Position numbers and translations under genes: made by a program | NCBI RefSeq assembly: GCF_004365875.1 | Contig: NZ_SODF01000002.1 | Span: forward strand, 1,054,001-1,118,000 | DNA from: Kribbella kalugense | Lineage (GTDB): Bacteria > Actinomycetota > Actinomycetes > Propionibacteriales > Kribbellaceae | Direction: 5' to 3' | DNA length: 64,000 nucleotides | Part shown: positions 24,227-31,761 of the stretch, one piece after another | Numbering within the stretch: position 1 is the stretch's first letter | Layout: every line of letters begins with the position of its first letter | The notes under the pieces: model-generated | Told to the model about the DNA's origin: nothing | Database searches by the model: none | Seen by the model: only the letters and a program-made list of their open reading frames with translations

Positions 24227-24408
24227 TTCGTGACCCATCCACAGGCGAGGATGTTTCTACCCCCTTGTCGGGGTCAGTCGAGCCGCCGGGCCCGTGTGGT
24301 TTCTGCGTGCCCGGATTCCCTGGCATGCCTCGTGCGGGGGACATGCTAGAACGAGGACGTCGGAGTCGGATGAGCGAGGGAGATCTGTGGCGGGAATGAG
24401 AGGTCATC

Positions 24409-25833
24409 GTGGCTGAGAAGATTCCCTCCTGGCCGAAGGTAACGATTCGGCTGTACGACGACCACAACGCCGAAGTGAAGATCGCCGGCCGCAGTCACCC
24501 GATCAACCACCACGATCCGCGACAGGCGGCGATCCAGCTGGTGGCCGAGCGGGCCGCCCAGCTCGGCCGCTCGGTGAAGGCGACGGCGGTCGAGTCCGAC
24601 GGCGCCTCCTGGCCGCTGGTCATCCACCCGGACGGCCAGGTCGAGGCGGTCGACGCCGACGCCGCCCGGGGCCGCGGCAGCGGCGGCAAGAAGCCGATCT
24701 GGCCGATCGTCGTGGCGATGGTCGTGGCCTGCGTCCTGCTCATCGGCACCATCGTGTTCGTCGCCGTGATCAAGCCCAACCTGCACAAGAAGCCGGTTGC
24801 GACGACGTCGCCGACGCTGCCGTCGCTGCCCGGGCCCTCGGTCGCCCCGGGCGAGTACTCGCCCGCGACGGTGCCGCCCGGCTACTCGACGCACGCGAGC
24901 TGGACGGTCGACCTCGCCGACGGCACCAACCCCGCGATCAAGCCGGACGGCACCGAGGTCGCCATCCTGACGACGGACCAGAAGGTCGCGGTGTTCGACA
25001 GCAACGGCAAGGTGCTGTGGCAGGACAACGTGCCGAAGGATGCGGAGAACCCGGTCTACACGACGATCGACTCCAAGCTCGTGCTCGCGCTCACGACCCA
25101 GGACTCCTTGATCTACTGGCCGGGCGGTGGCGCGGAGTCGAAGCAGATCGCGCTGCCCGACGGGGCCCAGGTGCAGTTCTTCGGCAAGTCGCCGTTGGTC
25201 ACGCTGAGCAGCACCGGCGGGGCGATGGTGGTGTCCGGCGGCGAGCTCAAGGCCGTCCCCAATCAGCCGAGATGGTCGACCATTCTGCTCGCCGAGGGCG
25301 ATCGCGCGTTGATGTCGCTGTACAAGGGCCCGCTCTTCTGGAGCCAGCCGGACAAGCCCCTGCAGACGGTGCAGCCACAGAAGCCGGGCGGCGCGACCGC
25401 GATCCAGCGGGTGCTGGCAGCCAGCCCGGACTACGCCCTGGTGATGTGGTCGACCAGCAACCCCGACGAGGTGATCCCGGCGGTGCAGTCGACCGCGAGC
25501 GGCAAGCTCGCCGCGGTCTGCCCGCGGTCGAAGGGCGGCGACGTCGAGGGTTGGGACTGGGTGCCCGACCCGAACCGCAGGATCGCCGCCTGGGGTGAGT
25601 GCCTGATCAACTTCTCGACCCACGGGGTCACCATGGTCCCCGACTTCCAGCCGGAGTCGATCACCGGTTCGCTGATCTACGGCCGCATCAACAGCACCGA
25701 GTACGTGATGACGCCGGGCCGGCCGCGGCACGCGCTCAACCCCGCGCCGACCCGGCCGTGGGGGCTGGCCGGCAACCACGCGATCGTCGTCTTCGGCTCC
25801 GTCCTCTACGCGTTGGACCCGGCGAAGAAATGA
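24409..25833 (+). CDS. Single-pass membrane protein with extracellular beta-propeller-like domain
   Basis: The 474-residue protein has a cytoplasmic domain of about 90 residues, one membrane helix (98-121), a Pro/Thr-rich linker and an outer domain with recurring WTVDLADGTNPAIKPDG / KVAVFDSNGKVLW type strands, like WD/PQQ propellers. It is divergent from the secretion-like operon. Its last codon overlaps the start of a small secreted-protein gene (ATGA). Context suggests a surface component or sensor for that system. GTG 24409 follows GAGAGG. No enzymatic motif is visible. Confidence 0.82.
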   Translation: MAEKIPSWPKVTIRLYDDHNAEVKIAGRSHPINHHDPRQAAIQLVAERAAQLGRSVKATAVESDGASWPLVIHPDGQVEAVDADAARGRGSGGKKPIWPIVVAMVVACVLLIGTIVFVAVIKPNLHKKPVATTSPTLPSLPGPSVAPGEYSPATVPPGYSTHASWTVDLADGTNPAIKPDGTEVAILTTDQKVAVFDSNGKVLWQDNVPKDAENPVYTTIDSKLVLALTTQDSLIYWPGGGAESKQIALPDGAQVQFFGKSPLVTLSSTGGAMVVSGGELKAVPNQPRWSTILLAEGDRALMSLYKGPLFWSQPDKPLQTVQPQKPGGATAIQRVLAASPDYALVMWSTSNPDEVIPAVQSTASGKLAAVCPRSKGGDVEGWDWVPDPNRRIAAWGECLINFSTHGVTMVPDFQPESITGSLIYGRINSTEYVMTPGRPRHALNPAPTRPWGLAGNHAIVVFGSVLYALDPAKK

Positions 25834-26096
25834 GCCGACCAGCACGGAGGTTGGCCCGGGTGGCGGGTGCGCTGATGGCGGTCGGCGTACTGCTGGCGCC
25901 GTCGGTGTCGGCGTTCGCGGAGGACAACGAGCCCTCGCCGCCCGCCTGGCCGACGGTGGCCCCGCCGGACAGCAGCGGCGAGGCGGCCGAGCCGGCGCCG
26001 GTGAAGTGGCCTGCGGCGGAGGAGCCGGACGACACCGGGGCCGGCAACTCCGAACCCCAGCCGGTCGCCTGGCCGACCGTCAAGGAGCCGCAGTAA
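25830..26096 (+). CDS. Small secreted protein with three Trp-Pro repeats
   Basis: The 88-residue protein begins with a Sec signal peptide (ARRLARVAGALMAVGVLLAPSVSAFA, cut near residue 30). The mature part is about 58 residues and acidic, with three units of similar pattern: PPAWPTVAPP, PVKWPAAEEP, PVAWPTVKEP, spaced 18-20 residues. No cysteine is present. It overlaps the propeller gene by 4 bp (ATGA), so the two are translated together. The repeats could be ligand sites for the propeller domain (speculative). Confidence 0.75.
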   Translation: MSRPARRLARVAGALMAVGVLLAPSVSAFAEDNEPSPPAWPTVAPPDSSGEAAEPAPVKWPAAEEPDDTGAGNSEPQPVAWPTVKEPQ

Positions 26097-26119
26097 GGAT
26101 GCCCGCGGCAACGACCGAC

Positions 26120-26154
26120 AAGGCCCGCGTCCCCGGAAGGGGAACGCGGGCCTT
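26120..26154. terminator. Bidirectional hairpin between the Trp-Pro protein gene and rplI
   Basis: AAGGCCCGCG...CGCGGGCCTT with inner CCCC/GGGG and a GGAA loop (one T opposite AA bulge). Strong stem without a U-tract, as usual in actinobacteria, placed between convergent genes. Confidence 0.75.
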
Positions 26155-26172
26155 GTGCGTGTACGGCGGGTG

Positions 26173-26619
26173 TCAGACGGCAGCGACCTCGAGGCGGACC
26201 GTGGCGGCCACCTCGGGGTGCAGCTGTACTGCGACCTGGTGCTTGCCGGTGGTCTTGATCGGCGACGCGATCGCGATCGCGCGCTTCTCGACCAGCGGAC
26301 CGCCGGCGGACTTGATCGCCGTGGCGATGTCGGCCGGGGTGACCGAGCCGAACAGCCGGCCGGTGTCACCGGCCTTGACGGCCAGGGTCACGGTGAGCTG
26401 CTCGAGCTGGTTCCTGACCTCGCTCGCGTGCTCCTTGCCCTGGATCGCCCGGGCGTCACGCGCCCGCTTGATCGTCTGGATCTGCTTCTCGGCACCGCGG
26501 GTCCAGCCGATGGCCAGGCCGCGCGGGACGAGGTAGTTCCGGCCGTAGCCGTCCTTCACCTCGACGATGTCGCCGGGAGCCCCGAGGCCCTCGACCTCCT
26601 GAGACAGGATGAGCTTCAT
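26173..26619 (-). CDS. rplI: 50S ribosomal protein L9
   Basis: This 148-residue protein has the L9 N-terminal domain (MKLILSQEVEGLGAPGDIVEVKDGYGRNYLVPRGLA), a long connecting helix (about 40-75) and the C-terminal rRNA-binding domain ending VAVQLHPEVAATVRLEV. It binds 23S rRNA domain V near the L1 stalk. It is the last gene of the rpsF operon, 14 bp after rpsR. Confidence 0.98.
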   Translation of the reverse strand: MKLILSQEVEGLGAPGDIVEVKDGYGRNYLVPRGLAIGWTRGAEKQIQTIKRARDARAIQGKEHASEVRNQLEQLTVTLAVKAGDTGRLFGSVTPADIATAIKSAGGPLVEKRAIAIASPIKTTGKHQVAVQLHPEVAATVRLEVAAV

Positions 26620-26633
26620 GGTCCGCGCCTCCC

Positions 26634-26867
26634 TCAGCGAGCAGTGCTCGTGTAGGGCAGCAGGGCCACCTCACGAGCGTTCTTGATAGCGGTTGCGACG
26701 TCGCGCTGGTGCTGCACGCAGTTCCCGGTCACCCGGCGGGCGCGGATCTTGCCGCGGTCCGAGATGAACTTGCGCAGCAGCGCGGTGTCCTTGTAATCGA
26801 CGTACGTTGCCTTGTCCTTGCAGAAGCCGCAAACCTTCTTCTTGGGCTTCCGAATGATCTTGGCCAT
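26634..26867 (-). CDS. rpsR: 30S ribosomal protein S18 (cysteine-containing form)
   Basis: This 77-residue S18 carries CGFC (13-16) plus a further Cys in GNCVQHQ, the C-plus form that can bind zinc. Actinobacteria often keep a cysteine-free second copy under Zur control; none is in this window. S18 pairs with S6 on the platform of the small subunit. Located between ssb and rplI in the standard order. Confidence 0.98.
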   Translation of the reverse strand: MAKIIRKPKKKVCGFCKDKATYVDYKDTALLRKFISDRGKIRARRVTGNCVQHQRDVATAIKNAREVALLPYTSTAR

Positions 26868-26936
26868 TGTGGTGCTCTCCCTACTTCAGAGCCCGGCACG
26901 GATGCCGGAATGGTCACTAACGGAATTGCGGGCCGA

Positions 26937-27527
26937 TCAGAACGGGGGCTCCTCCATCGAGCCGCCGCCCTGGCTGGCCCAGGGGTCGTTCTGTGGAGCG
27001 GCCTGGCCGCCACCGCCTTGGTTGCCGCCACCTTGCGGGGTCGCCCAGGGGTCGTTCTGCGGGGCGCCACCCTGGCCGCCGCCGAAGCCACCACCGGAGT
27101 TGCCCCCGCCCTGGTTGCCACCACCTTGATTGCCGCCACCACCGAAACCGCCGCCGTCGGAGCGCGAGGTCTTGGAGATCTTCAGCGTCGCGTAGCGCAT
27201 GCTCGCGCCGATCTCCTCGACGTCGCACTCGAAAACGGTGCGCTTGTTCCCATCACGGTCGTCGTAGCTTCGTGCCTTCAGCCGACCGTGCACGACAACA
27301 CGAGAACCTCGGGTCAGGGACTCGGCCACGTTCTCGGCCACTTGACGCCACACCGCACACGAGATGAAGAGGGTTTCCCCGTCCTTCCACTCGTTGCTCT
27401 GCCGATCCAAGGTCCGCGGGGTGGACGCGATGGTGAAATTCGCCACCGCGGCGCCCGAGGGCGTGAATCGCAGTTCCGGATCACCCGTCAGGTTTCCGAT
27501 CAGGGTGATGGGTGGTTCGCCTGCCAT
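26937..27527 (-). CDS. ssb: Single-stranded DNA-binding protein
   Basis: The 196-residue protein has an OB-fold (about 1-115: ITLIGNLTGDPELRFTPSG, VWRQVAENVAESLTRGSRV), a Gly/Asn/Gln-rich linker and the acidic tip MEEPPF that recruits partner proteins. The linker contains two copies of APQNDPWA (about residues 153 and 178). It coats ssDNA at forks and in repair. Encoded between rpsF and rpsR, as is typical. Confidence 0.97.
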   Translation of the reverse strand: MAGEPPITLIGNLTGDPELRFTPSGAAVANFTIASTPRTLDRQSNEWKDGETLFISCAVWRQVAENVAESLTRGSRVVVHGRLKARSYDDRDGNKRTVFECDVEEIGASMRYATLKISKTSRSDGGGFGGGGNQGGGNQGGGNSGGGFGGGQGGAPQNDPWATPQGGGNQGGGGQAAPQNDPWASQGGGSMEEPPF

Positions 27528-27619
27528 TGCCGTTCCTCCTGCTATCGGGTGTGGCTGTGTCTACAGCTATTGGTACCGGCTGGTGCCGACAGTACCGATG
27601 GCTGCTGACGACCCCAGGC

Positions 27620-27910
27620 TCAGTGCTGGTCCGGACGGATGACCTTGGTGCGCAGGATCGACTCGTTCAGCGTGAGCTGACGGTCGAGCTCCTTCACCAC
27701 CGCCGGCTCGGCGGTCAGGTCGACGACGGCGTAGATGCCCTCGGACTTCTTCTTCACGTCATAGGCAAGCTTGCGACGACCCCAGATGTCGAGCTTCTCG
27801 ACCGTGCCACCTTCCTTGCGGACGATGTTCAGGTACTGGTCGATGGACGGCTCTACGGTGCGCTCATCGAGCTCAGGGTCGAGGATCACCATGACTTCAT
27901 AACGACGCAT
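27620..27910 (-). CDS. rpsF: 30S ribosomal protein S6
   Basis: This 96-residue protein has the S6 ferredoxin-like fold (MRRYEVMVILDPELDERTV, LDIWGRRKLAYDVKKKSEG, LTLNESILRTKVIR). S6 binds 16S rRNA with S18. ATG 27910 follows GGAGGTGG. It is the first gene of the rpsF-ssb-rpsR-rplI operon, downstream of a structured leader. Confidence 0.98.
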   Translation of the reverse strand: MRRYEVMVILDPELDERTVEPSIDQYLNIVRKEGGTVEKLDIWGRRKLAYDVKKKSEGIYAVVDLTAEPAVVKELDRQLTLNESILRTKVIRPDQH

Positions 27911-27940
27911 GCGCGAACTCCACCTCCTTCGGACTTGGCG

Positions 27941-28050
27941 GCCACGGTCTCTCCGTGGCAGGAGGGCGATGCGGACGCTCGACACCGGCACTTGCCGCCG
28001 ATGCCAAGCAATGAGCCCGGTCGATGGACCGGGCCACAACCAAGAGAATA
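27941..28050 (-). promoter_or_regulatory. rpsF operon leader with two hairpins and a TATTCT -10
   Basis: A TATTCT -10 candidate lies at 28050-28045 (minus). Downstream in the leader are two perfect stems: GCCCGGTC-GATG-GACCGGGC (28034-28015) and GCCACGG-AGAGA-CCGTGGC (27959-27941). S6:S18 is known to autoregulate rpsF through a leader structure in other bacteria. Whether these stems form that motif is not established. Confidence 0.45.
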
Positions 28051-28106
28051 CCAGCGTCCGGACAGCCTCTAGACCATATCCACAGGCCTATTCCGATGAC
28101 TCTGCG

Positions 28107-29225
28107 TCACTGTGGTACGACGGCGCGCTCACCGCGACGGACAACCAGCACGAGCAACGGTACGGCGAGAACGAGCGAGATCGCCGCCAGGATCGGGAAC
28201 CCTCCGAGCGTGAAAAGCCACGGCGACGAGGCGGTGGCCAGCGCCGAAACGGTCCAGATCGACGACTCCACCCGGCTCTCCAGCTGCGCCGATCCCAACT
28301 GGGCGCTCCCACCGAGATAGCAGAGGTTCCACGCGTAGCCGAGCACGAACAGCGCCGGCGTGAAGACCAGGCCGGTCCGGGTAACCAGTACTGCGGCAGC
28401 CAGCAGACCAACGAGTCCGGCGAGCGTCACCGCCCGCGCCCCGAACCGGTCGATGCCCCAGCCAGTCAGTGGGGACAACGCGAACATCCCCAGGGTGTGG
28501 ACAGACAGCATCACCCCCAGCAGCCCGAGACCGTCGTGGTGCAGATGCGTGTGGACAGGGACAGCTGTCATCACAGACACCATCACCAACTGCCCCACGA
28601 TCATCACACCGGCAGCCAGCAGCACAGGTCGACCAGAGGACTCCTGACGCACCTGTGGTGTGGCAGTCGAGCGAGTACGCCGGATGTACGTCGACGCGAC
28701 TAGTGCGGAGAAGACTGCGGCGAGAGCGAGCAGAAAGGGCCCTGCGATCGCAGGCAGACCAAATCGCGAGGCAAAGGTCTGCGACGGCGCCATCAGGAAC
28801 GGTCCGGCCGCTGCACCGATCGTGCTCGCCCAGACCACCGTGCTCATCGCCCGTGCCCGGCGATCATGCGGTACGCCGTCTGCTGCGGCGTACCGCGACA
28901 GCAAGCTCGATGCGTTGCCCACACCGAGCAGGAACATGCCGACGAACAGCAGTGCGAGCGGCGCGCCCACGGCGGCCAGCACGGTCGACGCTCCCCCGGC
29001 GACACCCACGCCGTACCCGGTGCGGAGCGCCTGAGCCCGGCCGAGCCGCGTGGTCCACCGACCGACGGCCATGGCGCCGGCAGCTGTGCCCAGCACACCT
29101 GCGGTATTCGGTAGACCAGCTAGCGCCGGGCCGAGGTCGTCGGCGATCAGGATGGCGCTGACCGCACTGGCGGCGACCATCGCGGCGTTCATCAGGGCGG
29201 CGGCGAGAACGACGGGGATCAGCAT
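28107..29225 (-). CDS. MFS transporter
   Basis: About 372 residues and twelve membrane segments, with the MFS loop 2-3 region GRWTTRLGRAQALRTGYG and the loop 8-9 region GWGIDRFGARAVTLAG. Probably a drug or metabolite exporter. ATG 29225 begins next to the first helix. A GTG at 29255 is an alternative; neither has a good ribosome site. It is divergent from an Lrp/AsnC-type regulator (start 29320), suggesting amino-acid-responsive control. The region 27911-28106 between it and rpsF holds the rpsF leader. Confidence 0.88.
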   Translation of the reverse strand: MLIPVVLAAALMNAAMVAASAVSAILIADDLGPALAGLPNTAGVLGTAAGAMAVGRWTTRLGRAQALRTGYGVGVAGGASTVLAAVGAPLALLFVGMFLLGVGNASSLLSRYAAADGVPHDRRARAMSTVVWASTIGAAAGPFLMAPSQTFASRFGLPAIAGPFLLALAAVFSALVASTYIRRTRSTATPQVRQESSGRPVLLAAGVMIVGQLVMVSVMTAVPVHTHLHHDGLGLLGVMLSVHTLGMFALSPLTGWGIDRFGARAVTLAGLVGLLAAAVLVTRTGLVFTPALFVLGYAWNLCYLGGSAQLGSAQLESRVESSIWTVSALATASSPWLFTLGGFPILAAISLVLAVPLLVLVVRRGERAVVPQ

Positions 29226-29319
29226 GCCTACAACGCTAGGAAGGCCGACTGTCACGATGAATGCCCGAAAGAAGGCGTCCGGCCTTGTGGAGGGCCGATA
29301 TCAAAGGTGTTCTGGGGAC

Positions 29320-29820
29320 ATGACCTTTCAGGAGCGCGAACTGGACGCCACCGACTGGCAGATCCTGGCTGCACTGCAGTCCGACGGGCGGCTGTCGTTC
29401 AACCAGCTCGGCAAGCGCGTCAGCCTGTCCCCTCCGGCCGTCGCCGATCGGGTACGACGCCTTGAAGAGGCCGGCGTGATCAAGGGCTACCGTGCCGAGG
29501 TGGACCCGGGCAGGGCCGGGCAGCCGCTGTCGGCGTTCGTCCAGATGCGCTGCACCACCGGCAGGTGCCTGCTGAAGACGACCCGCGCCGAAGACTTCCC
29601 CGAGGTGCTCGAGATCCACAAGCTCAGCGGCAACTCGTGCTCGATGCTGCGGGTGCGGGTGACGTCGATGCGGCACCTGGAAGGGTTGTTCGAACGGCTC
29701 GGTGAGCACGGCGAGATGAACACGCACATCGTGCTGTCCACCGAGTTCGAGGGCCGGCCGGTGCAGCCGCCGAGCGACGACGAGCGCAGGGTGACTCGAT
29801 CCGCCGGATGGGGTTCCTGA
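29320..29820 (+). CDS. Lrp/AsnC family transcriptional regulator
   Basis: The 166-residue protein has an N-terminal HTH (ELDATDWQILAALQSDGRLS, SPPAVADRVRRLEEAGVI) and a C-terminal RAM ligand-binding domain with a beta-alpha-beta core. Family members sense amino acids and repress or activate neighbouring transporters. GGGGAC precedes ATG 29320. It diverges from the MFS gene by less than 100 bp, the natural target. Confidence 0.93.
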   Translation: MTFQERELDATDWQILAALQSDGRLSFNQLGKRVSLSPPAVADRVRRLEEAGVIKGYRAEVDPGRAGQPLSAFVQMRCTTGRCLLKTTRAEDFPEVLEIHKLSGNSCSMLRVRVTSMRHLEGLFERLGEHGEMNTHIVLSTEFEGRPVQPPSDDERRVTRSAGWGS

Positions 29821-29850
29821 ACTGTCCACGGGGAGTCCTAGGGTGGTGGC

Positions 29851-30654
29851 ATGACTGTGAAGCTCGGTGCGCATGTGGACCAGGAAGACCCGCTGGCGGA
29901 GGCGGCCGACCGGGGTGCCGACCTGGTCCAGTTCTTCCTCGGGAACCCGCAGGACTACAAGGCGCCGAAGCTCGCGTACGCCGACGGCGAGGAGGCGCTC
30001 AAGACCCGGGCCGCCGCCGCGGGCGTGGACCTCTACGTGCACGCGCCGTACCGGTTGAACGTGGCGAACACGAACAACCGGATCCGGATCCCAAGCCGGA
30101 AGTTGTTGCAGCAGACGCTGGACAAGGCGGCCGAGATCGACGTCAAGGGCGTCATCGTGCACGGCGGGCACGTCGGTGACGAGGACGACCCGGAGGCCGG
30201 GTTCGACAACTGGCGCAAGTGCATCGAGCGGGCCGAGCTCCCGGTCCCGCTGCTGATCGAGAACACCGCCGGCGGCGAGAACGCGATGGCCCGGCAGCTG
30301 GACCGGATCGCGCGGCTCTGGGAGGCAGTGCAGGCGTCCGGCAACGACCGGCTGGAGAACGTCGGGTTCTGCCTGGACACCTGCCACTTCCACGCGGCCG
30401 GCGAGGAGCTGCCCTCGATCGTCGAGCGGGTGCGGGCGATCACCGGGCGGATCGACCTGGTGCACGCGAACGGCTCACGTGACGAGTTCGGCTCGGGCGC
30501 GGACCGGCACAGCAACTTCGAGGAGGGTCATATCGACCCGGCCGACATCGTCGCGGTCGTGCAGGCCGCCGGCGCCCCGGTCGTCGTCGAGACCCCGAAC
30601 GCGAACAACGGACAGAAGGCCGACCTCGACTACCTGCGGGCGCACCTCAAGTAG
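29851..30654 (+). CDS. nfo: Deoxyribonuclease IV (AP endonuclease family 2)
   Basis: The 267-residue TIM-barrel enzyme carries the metal-binding motifs of Nfo: VHAPYRLNVAN, VIVHGGHVGD, LLIENTAGGEN, FCLDTCHFHAAG, DLVHANGSRDEFGSGADRHSNFEEG and VVVETPN. These supply the His/Asp/Glu ligands for three Zn2+. It cleaves abasic sites in base-excision repair. ATG 29851. It follows the Lrp gene by 30 bp without obvious functional link. Confidence 0.93.
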   Translation: MTVKLGAHVDQEDPLAEAADRGADLVQFFLGNPQDYKAPKLAYADGEEALKTRAAAAGVDLYVHAPYRLNVANTNNRIRIPSRKLLQQTLDKAAEIDVKGVIVHGGHVGDEDDPEAGFDNWRKCIERAELPVPLLIENTAGGENAMARQLDRIARLWEAVQASGNDRLENVGFCLDTCHFHAAGEELPSIVERVRAITGRIDLVHANGSRDEFGSGADRHSNFEEGHIDPADIVAVVQAAGAPVVVETPNANNGQKADLDYLRAHLK

Positions 30655-30660
30655 GACGGC

Positions 30661-31200
30661 TCAGCTCTCAGGCGTCTTCGCCCGTTCGAGGCCGTACATC
30701 CAGTACGTCAGCGCCCACGGGAGAAGCAGGGCGAGGGCGGAGTTGTTGCTGTTCGGTACGAGCAGGCCGCAGATCACGCCGATCACCACGACCACGGTGC
30801 TCAGCTGGAACACGTCGAAGGGGCCGAGGAGGCGGGTCCGCAGGGTGAGTTTGCCCCGCCCACAGGCGGCGTACCCGGCGATCAGCGCGAGCAGGCAGAG
30901 GACGGCCACCACCGCACCGAGCCAGGAGAGCACGCTGTAGCCGCCATCGGCACGGAACATGCCGGTCAGCAGGAACACACCGGCCAGCGCCGTCAGCCAG
31001 GCGCAGGTCCACAGGAAGCGGATCACCATCAGTTGCTGCTTGACCTCGGCCTCCGCCTTGAGCTCGGCCTCGGTCTTCGGCTCAGGCTTCGCCTCTTGAG
31101 CGTCAGCCTCGGTCTGGGACTCGGTCTCCGCGCCGGCTTCCGGCGTGGTCCCGGGGTCCGCGTCCGGGGCGGGCTTCTGCCCGGGGTCTGACTGCTCCAT
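30661..31200 (-). CDS. Membrane protein with acidic N-terminal region
   Basis: The 179-residue protein has an acidic Glu/Ala/Pro-rich first 55 residues and then four membrane helices (WTCAWLTALAGVFLLTGMF; VLSWLGAVVAVLCLLALIAGYA; VFQLSTVVVVIGVICGLLV; ALALLLPWALTYWMYGL). No family is recognised. ATG 31200 is the only good start. It converges on nfo with 6 bp between stops and diverges from a Nudix gene. Confidence 0.75.
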   Translation of the reverse strand: MEQSDPGQKPAPDADPGTTPEAGAETESQTEADAQEAKPEPKTEAELKAEAEVKQQLMVIRFLWTCAWLTALAGVFLLTGMFRADGGYSVLSWLGAVVAVLCLLALIAGYAACGRGKLTLRTRLLGPFDVFQLSTVVVVIGVICGLLVPNSNNSALALLLPWALTYWMYGLERAKTPES

Positions 31201-31227
31201 GGCGCGACCGTAGCGCAGAATGAGGTT

Positions 31228-31761
31228 ATGCAGACCTGGGCGGAGCGGTTCCCCGAGCTGTTCGCACCCGGTTACTGGGAGTGGGGCGACCTCGATGTCC
31301 GGTTCACCGTCGACGAACCGCCGGACGAACTGATCAGCAATGTCCACGTGGTCTGCCGGACCACCGGCGGGATCGTTGTCTGTAGCAACGATATCGGCTG
31401 GCGGTTTCTGCCCGGCGGGACCCGCGAGCCCGGCGAGACGATCGAGCAGCTGGTACGTCGTGAACTGCTCGAAGAGGCCGGCGCCCGTCTGACCGGTCCG
31501 CTGACCTGGCTCGGTGCCCACCGTGCCGACCACCGCCGCCCGGCGCCGTACCGTCCGCACCTGCCGCACCCGGTCTCCTACTGGGCGAACGTCGTCGCCG
31601 ATGTCGTCATCGAGCAACCTCCGACCAACCCCGAGGACGGCGAGCAGGTCACCGAGGTGCTGGTGCTGCCGCCGGAAGAGGCGGCCGACTACCTCGACGG
31701 TCAGCCCGACGGAGTCATGGGCCCGATCGTCAGGCTGGCTCAGGCACTACAGCTGGTTTAG
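31228..31761 (+). CDS. Nudix hydrolase
   Basis: The 177-residue protein carries a complete Nudix box GX5EX7REUXEEXGU (GGTREPGETIEQLVRRELLEEAGA, about 71-94). It hydrolyses nucleoside diphosphates linked to another moiety; the substrate is not predictable. Its last 32 bp overlap the 3' end of the convergent MFS gene. Confidence 0.9.
   Translation: MQTWAERFPELFAPGYWEWGDLDVRFTVDEPPDELISNVHVVCRTTGGIVVCSNDIGWRFLPGGTREPGETIEQLVRRELLEEAGARLTGPLTWLGAHRADHRRPAPYRPHLPHPVSYWANVVADVVIEQPPTNPEDGEQVTEVLVLPPEEAADYLDGQPDGVMGPIVRLAQALQLV

Noticed and set aside
14175..26096. Secretion-like cluster as a complete integrative conjugative element
   Set aside because: No integrase, excisionase, relaxase, replication initiator, tRNA target or direct repeats at its borders, and core genes flank both sides.
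27941..28034. A known riboswitch class upstream of rpsF
   Set aside because: Two simple hairpins only; no conserved aptamer core that I recognise.
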